From Membranipora membranacea (Eukaryota > Bryozoa > Gymnolaemata > Cheilostomatida > Membraniporidae), in the NCBI GenBank assembly GCA_914767715.1, contig OU612070.1, positions 16,757,501-16,821,500 on the forward strand: DNA of 64,000 bases, read 5' to 3'. Positions 48,140 to 61,120 of this stretch are shown piece by piece (position 1 is the first letter of the stretch; each line of letters opens with the position of its first letter). Both the position numbers and the translations under genes were made by a program. Below the pieces are notes generated by a model. It worked only from the letters and a program-made list of their open reading frames with translations, did no database searches and was not told the origin of the DNA.

Positions 48140-51100
48140 ATGGATGGGCCTGCAGGCTATGGCCAAGGTTGGTTGATCATACATACTTACAATATAACTT
48201 CAAAATCTATCAACTCAATGAAGAATGTCTGTGAATTGATTACATATTTATATCATATCACCAAGGAGGAACATGTTACTCCTCGATCTTATCAATTCTC
48301 CTATTGTTGTTACTTGTAGTTTAGTGTTATTTGTTGCTTGTTGATGGGTGGTATGATAATTGTATCCATCTATGATCATCTTATCTACTTTACCAGTAAC
48401 CAATTTTTTTAAAACATCAGCTGCTAGTACTAGTAGTAGTAGGAAATCTTCAACACAGTCTAAGTATAATAAAAGAGTACACCATAATAGGCTAGGGCCT
48501 AGGCTAGTAGGCCTATGATACAGAGAACTCACTTCTCTACTTCTAGCCTAGGCCTATGTTAATCAATGTAAGCAGGGATAATTCTCCCTGAAGTCAGCAA
48601 TGGATGATAAGATGAAGAAATTAAGGTGACATTGTTGTGCGCAGCACTAACTACTCTTTTTTTGCAAGCAAACATGTAGGCCTGTTCTATTGCATTATGG
48701 TGAATCAGCCACCTAAGCACTATAGATACTCCTTGAGTTAAGGTTCACCTTGCAACAGTTCTGCCTGATTCATGGATGGTCTATCAGTATTATAGACTCA
48801 GGTTTAGCTCCCCGTCCCCACACTCTCCCCTTTCTTCCCCTTGGGGTGTCAATAGAGAGGTCGTTATACATAAATCTCCTAGTAATAGGCCTATATGTAA
48901 CAGGCTTATGATGTGGCTTTAGGATTCACAATTGTCATATTTCTGTCTTACTTACAGCGCCACCAGCACAAAATGCACCTAGAGGACCAAAGAAGCTGGG
49001 CAAGAAGTCATCGAGACCTGCAAACCCTCAACTGTTCACAGATATGTCCCAGGCACCTCCTCAACAACAAGGTAAACTCCACTGTCTGATTGCATGCACC
49101 CAAATAATATGAAGCTACAACTGGATAGAATGGATTTTGCAGAAAAACCCTTTTATCAACTTCATCATGATATCTCAAACTTGACAGACTCCCAAACACA
49201 TGAATGTCTGAATGTTTACTAACTTGAATAGGCTACTATCAACTTTCCCTCCTCATATGATGAATCAAATTTCTTGGTTCAAACTTTTTTGACTCACCGC
49301 AATTTCTTCATTTCATTGGGTCAATAGTTGACTGTATTCTGTTTGGTACCTTGAATTACATAATTATTTGTTTATTTTATAAGGTGGGTATTATGGAGGA
49401 GCACCTCCACAGGGACAGCCTGGCTATTATAATCCTCAGCAGCCTATGGGACCAGGTGGTGCCGGTGCTGCTGCCTTCCCCGGGCAACAGTACCTCTCAG
49501 ATCCTATGGCTAATATGGCCATGCAGTATGGAGGAAATCTGGCAGACCAGGGGAAGGAGTATGTCCAACAAAATGTAAGTAAGCCTATAGCCTTGGGTTC
49601 CATCTACGAAACAACAATAGCAACAGACTTGATTATTGTCTGAGTTTCCAGTAGTCTCTAGATATGATCTCTTAGCCAAGTAAAAAAAGGCTGGCAAGTT
49701 TGTTTCTTTCTATACACTAGGTCTTTTTTGACCGCCCTATTTAAGTGCAGGTGGTTTGTGTTGGGTAGATACCTTACACCCTTGCAGGCTACACTTTTTT
49801 TCTAGGAGGCAGAGGGGGATCTTTGCAAGCATACAGTAGACCTTCTGTATTTATGGTCCTGATTTGAACAGACCTGGCTAGGATGGATGTCTTGCCAATG
49901 CCAAATCAGAAATGACATATGGCGCTGGGAATCAAACCTTGATAATTTGGTCACAAGTCCTTAACTGTCCGACCATTCCTAAGTCATCTGTATTTTCCTC
50001 TCTGTTACAGTTAGAGAAATATGTATCAGCTTCAAAGATCAAATACTATTTCGCAGTAGACACAACATATGTAGGAAAGAAGCTGGGATTGCTGCTTTTT
50101 CCCTTTACTCACACAGTAAGTATAGTCAATTGTCATGTGCAATGAACTTATATATACTCTTTATTACTTTATTGCAAGGTTTCTGAATCTAATAGGACTT
50201 CTCAAATGTTGTTCACGAATTGCGCTTTTGCAACAGCTGCTCCAATTCAACTGTGGTGGCCTGAAATTTCTCTTAACTTGGCTGGAAGAAAAGGACAGCA
50301 CATATGAATATGTAGTATAGATTTCCTCTTTGTATTTACATGCATAGCAAGGCATGTACATGTACATTCTTCTTATTTTTTGCAGAACTGGTCTGTTGCC
50401 TTCAATCAGGATGAGCCAGTAGCTCCACGTTACGATGTGAATGCACCAGATCTGTACATTCCATGTGAGTAGAGCAGCAGTCATAGTTTGCAGAGATTGC
50501 GAAAGAATTATGTATTTGGTGCCACCGAAGAGGTCTTAGTCTAATAGAATGCAGCCCTTATCTCATAAACACCATGTGGCCCAGTTTCAGCTAATATTTA
50601 CTCCGAGTAGAGGAGTGAAGCTACGAAAAGGTACTACTTTTATGATAGTACAAAAAATATTTGAGTGAAAATCAGTTGAATCTGGGCACAGGCTCTTTAT
50701 GAGCATTGAGCAGTATTCTAAATTAGACTGAGAACTTTCGAATGATGTTTATTTGGTTGACGTGTGACACAAAATAGTTGAACAGCTGTTACAATTTTTA
50801 CGTCATTGCCTTTTTTCTAGTTTTTTGTTCATTCTTGATCATTTCTTATTACAGCAATGGGTTTTGTGACGTTTGTGTTGGCAGCATCAGTAGCACTAGG
50901 TATACAGGGCAGGTGAGATATATACATATATGATCTTATAGCTTGATCCTTACTTGCAGTTAGCTGTCAAATACAAGACGATTTAAACTGAATCAGATAG
51001 TAATAGTTTGTTAAAATGTTGACAAATAAACGTTTTGCCCAGGATGGTTTCTGTATTTACAGAATGGAAAGCAAATTTTAAAAATAGCAAATTACTTACA

Positions 51101-52437
51101 AGATATTCAATATAGCAGCAATGACAGTGTTACAATACATACCAGCTTCTAAATGATTTATAAAATGTAAGCTTGATAATGCTTTGCTTTTCTTCTGTAG
51201 GTTCACCCCAGAGACAATAGGGGTGGCTACCAGCTCAGCTATGGGTTATCTCTTATTAGAAATACTAGTAATATTATTCACACTGTATATACTAGCAGTA
51301 CAAACTTCGCTCACTTATTTAGACTGGATGGCATATTGTGGCTATAAATATTTCGGGTAAGTTTTTATAATTAGCTTAGAATTAATGAGTTTGCCCTATA
51401 GGCATGAACCATTCAAGGGTGTATCTTTCAGTAAGGTTTATATCCTTAGATAAGAGTCATAAGTACGTAAGTCATTGAACGTTGAATGTTAATTATGAAT
51501 GAGACTATGTGGCAAAACAAGCTAAACTCCTTTGGAATATATATAGATATCTCCTTCTGATAACTCAACAATGTGCTTGAACTCAGAATATTTTGACATC
51601 ATCGAGACGTTTTTACAGATTTGATATGTAATGATTTGTTTTACAGAATGGTACTATCACTTGTAAGCGGTGTATTTATTAACAAGATGGCGTATTACTG
51701 TGTGCTGGGATATTGTAGCATGGTACTAGTTTTCTTCTTGGTGAGTCAACTTTCAGTCAAGGCTGTTTGCCTTTGGTTTAAAACAGAAATTAATTATAAT
51801 TAGTTAGATAAAATAAGATACGATTTATTTTAACTGTCAAATAAAGCATTGAAATAATGTATCTGTGTACACATCATCAAAATAAGTCCACACTAAATAA
51901 GTTTGCATTGTATATATAAGTTCACATAAAACCACCTATTCAGTTCATCATCATTGATAAACTTTATAAACCCGATCCGAGTTGTGTTTATCGTTATCAG
52001 GTATATGATATAGCGATTGTCGGACATTTCCCAGTCTGATCAGGGATATCCCAGCCTCCCTGGTCTGATGGCACTTCTTCAGTTTTACACTCAAAATATA
52101 GAGTTATCTGCTCATCTTTGTTAAGCAGATAACTCTATGATAATTGGAGTGCATCCTCTGTACTTTATAATAACGGGAAACTTTTATTGTTGATGGTGAT
52201 CAATAAGGCCTGAGAGATTTATCCACATATGTCTTTATAACCTTTATATAATATACATGTATATATAATTTAGTTTAATTTCTTTGTCCATTGTAGTCAA
52301 GAACACTGAAGGTGCAGATACTGCCCCATGCCGAGGATTATCAGAACGTCGGTAATAAGAGACGTCTGTATGTTCTACTGGCTCTAAGCTTCATACAGCC
52401 AGTATTCATGTGGTGGCTTACATTCGCGCTCATCTGA
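48140..52437 (+). CDS. YIF1: YIF1, Yip1-interacting factor (ER-Golgi transport)
   Basis: Nine exons: 48140-48167, 48958-49071, 49384-49574, 50011-50115, 50386-50464, 50855-50912, 51201-51356, 51647-51740, 52297-52437 (966 nt, 321 aa; human YIF1A/B 293/314). YIF1 proteins are multi-pass Golgi/ERGIC membrane proteins that pair with Yip1/YIPF partners in ER-to-Golgi traffic. The cytosolic N terminus is Gly/Pro/Gln/Tyr-rich ([19 protein letters not shown]), then [12 protein letters not shown]. Next come [20 protein letters not shown] and [14 protein letters not shown], nearly as in vertebrates, and hydrophobic segments at about 174-190, 200-224, 247-275 and 299-321. The first exon (MDGPAGYGQ) was chosen because its phase fits exon 2 and its composition matches. 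Its donor gttggt is weak, so the start is less sure than the rest. There is no vertebrate A/B distinction. Confidence 0.95.
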
Positions 52438-54470
52438 AAAATATTGTGACAATAATATGGAATAGACAAGCTCCGACTATCGGTTTAGACCTAGTTCTAG
52501 TTTCCCGAATGGAAGACCTTAGATTCAGCGCCAAAACGTCCAAAATGGTGCTATGTGTTGGATGTATTGTGCTCAAGTCAGGCTAGTTTTGGTAATCTTT
52601 GTAAGTTAATTGTCACTTCATATCTTTGGAATTGTCATACAATGTTTTTGATTCATATGCATGAGACTTTGTATCTACTTGACAGAAAGTTAGGCTAATA
52701 GTATTCACCAAATATAATCAGACATACTAATATATCTGTTCTTAAAACTGGTTTGTGATGGCACCTAAGGCCTACAGGGGTTTGTAACAATTACCACTAA
52801 ATTATTAAGTCCATGACAAGCTGTAATTTGATACAAGGTTTGCCATTTAAACCTTCTTTAATATATGAAGCACTAACCAGTACAACCAATGTTGAACATG
52901 GTGTCAACATGGTGTCAAGTATAACATTACTATGCCACTGACATCATACCTTTGATGGGTAGTTGTAATGGTTAATGTCCATGCAGTTTGATATTTATGT
53001 AAAGGTATGGGATAAAAATAGTCTGAGCCCCCCAGACTGTTGCCCCTCGCCCGACGCCCCCCCCCCCAGACGAGGCGAGGATAAAAGTATCAGAGCCTCT
53101 CATTTTCTGATTACTTCACCCAAGGTTACAAGTCTGAAAATCATAATATAATATACAGTAAAGCAAAAGCATAGTAGCCTATATTATAAAGCAATCACTC
53201 ATATCAAATTTCTAGCTACTTCCGAATCATATTAGAATACTTTCAATCACATGTCTCTGATGGTGGTAATAGGATGTATTCAGCCATCAAACTTGTCAAT
53301 CGTGTTGCCATTCCCAAACAATAATGATGAGTTACATTTTAATACAAATTTGAGTCAAATGAAGACATGATAGCCAGTATGTGCTTGTGTTTTTTTTTAT
53401 ACAGTGAATCATTGTAATGTTTACAAGTTTGGAATGATTATAGTGTATTAGGAAATCGCCCAGTCAGTGGTGGTCAACCATGGTCATATCAGAAATAATC
53501 ATTTCGAGGCAGAATCACAAAATCATTGATATCCGAGTTGCACTCTGAATAACGTGGAAACTCACAACGTTCATGCTTGCAAAATTTATGTAGCGCAGCA
53601 AAAACATCATAATGTGATAGGGAAGTCACATGTTTGATGGCTTTAACTGGCTTTTTTTTAAACTTTCATCTAGGTTTCCGTTAAAAGTATGTTTTTGACG
53701 AAAGGAAATAACAACTAGTTGACGTGAAAAAAAACAACAATATAAATTCACAAAACAAAATTGAGAGAAAATAATGCTTTATGTGATTGATTAACCAACG
53801 TTGCTTTTATTACAGATTTCATGAGACATTATAAAGCTTTGTCGCCCAATGAGTTTAGTGCACTACCTTCACAGTCGATAATTTGTATGGTGTTGGAACA
53901 CAAAAACTTCTTCCGAAAACAGGATTTTATAAATTTCGATCAATGTAAAACATTAATTAATTGTTGTTTTCTTAATTAATAAGTAATTGTCATACGATTA
54001 AAATTTGATCTTAGTCTCAAATCATCATCTCATCTCATCTCTCGTTGTACAGGTACAGGTGAGGTTACACACAGGTTTGGTTTCAGCTAAGGTTGATGGT
54101 TGACTAAGTACGATAATTTTCTTAGTAAATTATAGGTATGCAAAAGCCGGTTTCTGTCTTTAGAATTTAGACTGAGACTCCTACTTTCTCAAACATTATT
54201 CAAAGCTGTGGCCAAACACTAATCACAGCTTAGCTCCCTGAGTAACATATCACATAATACAATCCCCCTCTATTCATGCATAAAAATCTATAGACTAAGC
54301 ACTAGAAGCTTTTATCCATCCATCATAATAGCTGCTTCGTCATTTCCTAAAGTGTGACATGGCCATGTAGTTGAATGAATGAATAGTAGGGTGGAGTGCT
54401 TGTATGTAGTTGGGACTGATAACTGTCGGAGGAGAGTCATAGATCGGAATCTGGACTGATTACAGTAGTT
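52438..54470. other. YIF1-GALNT intergenic region
   Basis: No supported gene. It includes a C-rich foldback remnant at about 53020-53080 (gtctgagccccccagactg and a C-run). A clear hairpin in the last YIF1 intron, 52104-52135 (agagttatctgct / agcagataactct), lies just before this interval. No AATAAA was identified close to the YIF1 stop. Confidence 0.45.
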
Positions 54471-57400
54471 ATGATACCGTCTTCATGTACGGATGGGAAG
54501 GACAAACCTATAACAATGATTCTTGTAAGGATATGTAGAAGACATTTTGTGAAACTGGTGCTAGCCATTGCTGTACTTTATTTGGTATTCGCTCTGCGCT
54601 TCTTTGGATCGCCAGATAGCAGTAACACTCACGAAGAGAAGAAAGCATTCTCACCAAAAGTTACTAATCTACAACAACTCCAGGACAATGTTAACATCCA
54701 GCACGAGGATAAAGGTGCTCTCAAAAAAACTGCTGCCGAAACTGCAGAAAATCTTATAAAACAAAAACCACTACCTGCTGCAATACATGACGATGAAGTG
54801 GTTGGGCCAAAAATAGAAAAAGTGGAACTGCCAACATTCCAGCATATAGACGATACAGAGGAGCACCGAAAGCAAAGATTGAAGGTATTGAAGGAGGTCT
54901 ATGCTGTGCCACATACACCTGACGATGTGTATAAGCTCAACGAATCACATAGTAGGAATATAGACCTAGATCGGCCGCCAACCGATCTGAGACCAGACGA
55001 ATGTATCAAACTGGATTATGATCTCGACACTTTACCTACTGTCAGTATAATCATGCCCATATATAATGAGGCTTTGAGTATGCTGTTGAGAGCTGTCCAT
55101 TCAGCGATCAACAACACACCTCAGAAACTACTTGTCGACATTATCCTCGTCGACGATGACAGCAAGAATGAGAACCTCAAAGAGCCACTGGATAAATATG
55201 TCGCCATGTTACCGTCTAAAGTGAAGGTACTACGCAATCACAAGCGTGAGGGTTTGATCAGGGCACGTATGAGGGGTGCGGCCATTGCTAAAGGCGAGGT
55301 ACTCATGTTCCAAGATGTGCACACTGAGTTTGGACCGGGATGGGCTGAGCCTACTCTAAAGTACATACAAGACCATCCTAACACCGTCGTGCAACCCGTA
55401 GTGGAAGAATTGGAGGTTAACTCTATTGCCTGGCCTAAGAAGTAAGTAGCTTTTCCATTCATATTTGTGATATGAAATCATTGATTAAATATTGTCCTAC
55501 TGTCATTCATACCTCTCTCCAATTTAGTCATTAAATCATGTTGGTCCTAATTGACTGTGTCATTGTCTCGGAGCCTATTATTGTAGCACATTGAATTCCA
55601 TATCTGGAATAGCATCATTAGCTTTCTTTTGCAAAACAAAGGGCTTGCAAAAATAGCCAGTCCCTCGTAGCAATCTAGAAATGCCCAAATCATCGACGCT
55701 GTAGGGGTATAATTACGGTTTGTAATTTTGTAAACAAGACAATTTCTCAGGCTAATTATTCATACTACTAGGGACAGCCAATCTGATCACAGTCAGATGG
55801 GTCCCTGTGTTTAGTGTCCTAACCGTATAACGCTATGATACTATTACCATTCTATGAGAAGAATCTAATTCAGTGTTGCAGCATAACCAAGCAATGTATT
55901 CCGGAATTATAGCTCCATTTGTTTGTTACGAAGTACACACTTACTTATTGCGGGTTACTTTGCTGATGAAGTGACCAATGTCCGGAGTAGTTTTATTTTT
56001 TCAATAGAAATGGGTTACCACATTATTTGTGGCTGTCACATTTTTAATGTACAGTTTTCCCTATCACTGCATAATTTGTGTTGGTACAGTTACAAATTTA
56101 TAGCCGAGCTGATCATTACCAACCAAAGAGGAGTTCATTGGCCCAACACTATGACGGACTTGTTCCACAAGACTGTTCCCTCAATGGTGGCAGAGTAATA
56201 AATTGCAAAAATGGGGTATCGAGGCGCCTTGAAACACAGCATAGGGAACGAACTTGTTCTAATGTGGAACACTTTGTGGCATTAAGTATAATCTGACTAA
56301 TATGTGATTTTTGTTGCCCCACACACCTTCAAACCAGTTTATGTTTTGTATATCAATTGCAGGGAAGAGATCCCTCTGCCACCACATATGGGACAAATAT
56401 GGGGAATACTTTGTGGAACTAAGTATGCTCTAACTGAAGAGTTATTTTTGTTGCCCCCCCCCCACACGTCCTTCATGTTTCTTTTTATGAATTTTAGGGA
56501 AGAGAAGGATCACGATGATATGTGGCGTGGTGTATTTATGTGGGATATGAGATATGCCTGGAATCAGGTACCTAAACGCTACACAAGCTGGAGGTTACAG
56601 AGGACGAGTCCCTGGCCTAACCCTGTACTAGTAGGCTGTTCTCTGGCTGTCGGCAGGAAATTCTTCGATCATATTGGTAGGTAATGCCTCTGGTACTAAT
56701 TTAGTGCAACAACTATTCAAGACAAGGTGGTTGGTGGCATTGGTTAGGACCAAAGCTAATCACAGAGGAAGGCTCTATCCTTACTCTGTGACCATCTACG
56801 CATATTGCGGTTTTTTTCGGTTATTATTTTATACACGCGAGTTTGTAACAAAGATGATAGCTTATCCTCTTGTGTGAGATGCTTTTAAAAGTGACATTGA
56901 TCCTGGATGTAAATAGGGACAGGATTTTGATCATTGTTCAACGTGGGAAATATGAACCTTGTTACATCTAGCTAGAGCTTGCCTGATTTAGAGTCAAGCG
57001 GACAGGATGGTTTAAAAGCACTTTAACTCAGCCGGGACAACTGGAAGGAGCGTTCCATTATCAACCATGGTTGATTTGATAATGAAATGGTACTACTATT
57101 TAACTAGAGACAGGACAGCCTTGGTAGTATTTCAAATTTCATAGGCCTGTATTTACTATTCATAAATTACTGTTCGGCAATCAAAGACAGGACAATGACC
57201 ATGGGCCAATTACTGTAACATCTGTAAAATTGGTCTTTTGGTTGGCCTGATAGATAAATGATTCTTGCCACTGAAGAATACCAATGCACTACCTGCCATA
57301 TGATACATGTCGGTCCCTTGAAAGTTGACCTCATGAAGCTATTACTTATCTCATTTCTCCATGGCAACCGCATTATTTTTCCTCATAATAACTAACCGAT

Positions 57401-60400
57401 GAATCCTCTACAGGTGGATTTGACCAGGGGCTCGAAGTCTGGGGAGGAGAAAATATAGAATTATCACTGAGGACGTGGATGTGTGGGGGTAGAATGATTA
57501 TCCACCCCTGTAGTAGAATCGCTCATGTCTTCAAACCATTCTCTTACTCCTTCGATGGTGACAAGGAGAAAATCATTGGCAAAAACAGTATAAGGTAGAA
57601 CTGGATAATTAATTCTAATTCTGATAATTATTTACTTTTACCCACATTTAAACACTCATCAATATGGTGCTTAACCCTAACTTAAACTTAGTTACTGCTC
57701 TGATATGTTGTCCCTGGTCTCAGAACTGTATGGGAATCATAGTGAGGTCAGGAAAGTATCACCAGTCGGCGGGGCCTTCGGGTGGGGGAAAAAGTCTGAT
57801 GGGCTCAGACTCTAGTCTTGCTTGCTGTGGTGTGTCTAATATCTACATCAATTTGCAAAAAGATAATTATTTGCACTAAAGCCAGGCGTTTTTGTTTGAA
57901 CTTCTTACAAAGCAAGCCAACTTGTATAGGATTTCAACATAAATTATTAGGGAAATACAGTGTCAAGCTTAAATTGTGTTCAGAACAATACATTCAAAAA
58001 CAACAACATTTAAAATTTGGTCAACCTGCCCAAATCAAAACAATCTATCTAGTATCTTCACAAAAGCATTAGACAAAATGGCTGTACAAATAGTTCCAAT
58101 GCTGCTCAGTTGGTTCGTAATTGCGGTTCAGTGGAACTCAAGGTTGTAAACAAGGAGTTTCTTCCTAACTACCTCTGTAAATATCTTACCTAATTTTGTA
58201 ACATTTTGTTTGTAACTTATACAGTATTAGCTGCTCATTTTGACATAGGAGAAGACTTTCAAATTAGATTTTGAGCATTCTGATTGTTCTACTATCTAGA
58301 CAGTTTGGGACAAATCCCAAACACTTCAGTTCCACATTCTCATTCTGGTTTCATGTTCAAGTTATCTTCCCTTTTACTATAGCTTCGCTTTGCTGTCCAT
58401 GACCTTAATAGTACCCTGTTAACATCAACCACATCCTGAAAGGTGATTGCATCACCCTGCTCTGACCATCGCAGGTGTAGGCCCTGTGGCATTACTCTAG
58501 TGAATTTAAACAACACAGTACAAACTTCACTTCTATAATTTAGGGTAGTGGAGACTTGGATGGATGATCGTAGAGACTATTACTACGCCTCTAACTATGT
58601 CTATGACTTTAAGAGAGTCGAATTAAACGAGCAGGAGAAGCAAAGTCTAAGAGAACACAAGGCACTCAGGTAATTAAATAAGTCTCACAGATATTTCACC
58701 TGACACATGATATTGTTTGTATGGTAGTATTTCCATGTGGTCTCCCTGATAGAGGTATTATAGCAGAATTCTCCTTGGTTGCCAGCAGGCCCTCCCTGTT
58801 GCCAGCATTGTTGATCTGTGATAGGAATCGGGAATTGTCAGACCTTGCATATAGACCTAGTTTCTTACCATTGTTTTGATCGATTGACTGGCTGCTATAA
58901 ATATGGACACGGAAGTAAATGGGATCAAAAATTTGAGAATGGAGTTTATTTTTGTCACTGACACGAATGATTGCAAACCTTTTTGTGGTAGCAACATCTA
59001 ATGGGTGGCTTTATTTAATTGTAGAGAGAAGCTAAAGTGTAAATCCTTTGAGTGGTACCTGAAGAACGTACTTCCTGAGATGAACTTACCAACTAAGGAT
59101 ATGACAGCTCTAGGAGAGGTACAAAACTATGCTTCCAAAGCGTGTTTCATGGTAGGTACTCACTATCGTGCACAGTTTTCTGCTTATTTGATTTATTGTA
59201 TCTCCTGGAGTCACAAATCAGAATACCTCATTTTTGTTGTTTGTAATTCTCCCCTAAGTAACTTTTTATAATTTTTGCAAATGTACAATCAAACAAATGC
59301 TTTAACTTCCCTTGTTATGAACCTTGAATAATGCATTGTGGCTAAGTGTAAGAGCAAATTCATTATGGGCCACAGAAACTCCTTTCAATCTTTCAGCTCC
59401 ATAAATAGTGTGTGTGAGGTCAACAAGTTATTTTTAGTTTACTTTAATTACGAACTTTTAAAATAACCTCAATAAATTAATAATTATACAAAAAAATCTT
59501 TGTTTTCATAGGTGCATGATGATGGATATGTAGTAGCCACGAGAGACTGTTACACATACTCCCGACTGAAGGACGATCAGGAGTTCTCAGTAAACAAGAA
59601 AGGACAACTGATGCACTTTGGAAAGTGTGTACATGTCACCTCACATTTCCTGCTGAAAGTGGGTGTATGTGGCAGTGGGAGCGAAGAGACTGGTAGGTCC
59701 TTTTTCTACGCCTTATAATCTGTGTTCAAATCTGTAGAACTAGAGCTTCCACTTGACTCCACTCCACTTGATGTTTTTTTCTTTTCTTGTACAAAAACCG
59801 ATCCTTTTGTAGTTCTTAGTTTGATGCTCAGTATTTGTTTTAGCTCGGTGACCTTCTTATTTCATACCTGTGTACCTAGTTTAAATGCTCAGACTTAGCC
59901 CAGGTTGCTGGTATTGGTTTTTCATTATCAAACACATCCCCATGGTGGGAATGTGGTTGATAATGAATTGCTTCTACCATCAACCCTGGCAATTTTGGAG
60001 CATTCAAACTACCTGTGTTCCTTGTCTTGGCAAATGGCTATGCCCTCTACAATTTCAACCTTACCGTCACAACTTTCACGAACCTCCTTATATACCACTA
60101 TAGCTGGGCCTCAGAATAGATGGTTTCACAACAAGAAGGGTAAACTTGTGGAGAGATATATCCACAATAAAACAGATGGTAAACTTATTCAAATGCGGTG
60201 TGCATGCTCCTTCATTGCATTTTTACAAAAATTACTCAAACCAATACAGAGTTATCTACCCCTAACATGCTATTCATGTTGCATTGGCGGGAAGGTCAAC
60301 TCTGAATATGTACTGTATGACCAATACATTGGCTAACCATCAACTAACAGAGCACTCACATAGCATGATAATGCACCTCAAAAACTCAGGGCACATTTTC

Positions 60401-61120
60401 CCTGAAGGTATGTGGTAGGGTTTGTTTAGTTGATGCATTGTCTTAAATATTGAGCTCTGGTTCCTATTCAACACCCAATCAAAAATAACTTTCATAATGT
60501 CAGCTACATTCCACAATGTCAGCATAACTTCATAATGTCAGCTAATAACTTCCACAACATCTCGAAACAAAAGTAATAAAGGCAAGAAGTTGTGTGCATC
60601 CAGTAAAAGATGGTTCTCTATTAACATTTCCATTATCATTATTGAAGCCTGGCAGCTGAATATCCCAACAACGTTTAGTCAAAGGGGGACTACATTGAAC
60701 AGACTTTTCTGATTCAACTTTTCATCTCGACCGTTTTCCATCCATTTTTCCATGATAAAAATCAATTCTTTGCTGCATGCGACAAAATCTCTAGCGCTAT
60801 ATGAAACATGACCTATTGATAGCATATAGCTAGAATTCTGATAGCATATTGGTGGCATTTGACTAATAATGGCTGACTTATACTTTCTAGGTTGGAAGTT
60901 TGAGATAGATGACGTTTTTGGAATGCAGGTTGGAGCTCTGAAGTATTATTATGGAGATGGTGAGACACGCTGCCTGCAGCAGGTCACTAATGTAGTGGAA
61001 GCTCATAAGAATCAACAAATGCCTCAGCTGATGCCTTGTAGCGCTGAGAGGGAGGTATGGCAGAGATGGTTCATTACATACAATCTCGGCTATGAATTTG
61101 TACCACCACGACCCGTCTGA
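54471..61120 (+). CDS. Polypeptide N-acetylgalactosaminyltransferase-like (GALNT family)
   Basis: Seven exons: 54471-55441, 56498-56676, 57414-57594, 58544-58669, 59025-59151, 59512-59692, 60891-61120 (1995 nt, 664 aa). GALNTs start mucin-type O-glycosylation in the Golgi, moving GalNAc from UDP-GalNAc to Ser/Thr. It has type II topology: a short basic N terminus, membrane anchor ~28-45 (KLVLAIAVLYLVFALRFF), then a Lys/Glu-rich stem to ~165. The GT-A domain has SIIMPIYNEALSMLLRAVHS, VDDDS, GLIRARMRGAA and the metal-binding D-x-H as DVH (282-284); WGGENIELSLRTWMCGG; and the third ligand in AHVFK. MDDRRDYYY and CKSFEWYLKNVLPEMNLP lead into a C-terminal ricin-type lectin domain (~505-664). Odd features: the usual PTMAGGLF loop reads NPVLVGCSLAV and the region before it is shortened and diverged, so catalysis or donor choice may differ. 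Subfamily not assignable. Confidence 0.9.
55442..56497. other. GALNT intron 1 with a duplicated 3' end
   Basis: Intron sequence. Its last ~240 bp is a diverged tandem duplication, period 135-137 bp (56262-56396 and 56399-56510). Both units share ctttgtgg, gttatttttgttgcccc-like sequence and an acceptor followed by GGAAGAGA. The upstream acceptor (ends 56362) plus a GTATGC donor at 56423 would define a 60-nt in-frame exon. This may be a decaying copy of the exon-2 start. Confidence 0.6.
59880..60020. repeat. Foldback element in GALNT intron 6
   Basis: tttaaatgctcag and caggttgctggt at the left face accaaccctggcaattttgg-like sequence and gagcattcaaac at the right. ttcattatcaaacacatccc pairs with gggaatgtggttgataatgaa around ccatggt. 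Confidence 0.7.

Noticed and set aside
48601-48631. Alternative YIF1 first exon beginning MDDKMKK
   Set aside because: Its donor phase would put exon 2 in a frame that hits a stop; the 48140 exon fits phase and composition.
60430-60560. Repeated cataatgtcagct words suggesting a CRISPR-like array
   Set aside because: Only a few short imperfect copies with unequal spacing, in an animal intron; simple local repetition.
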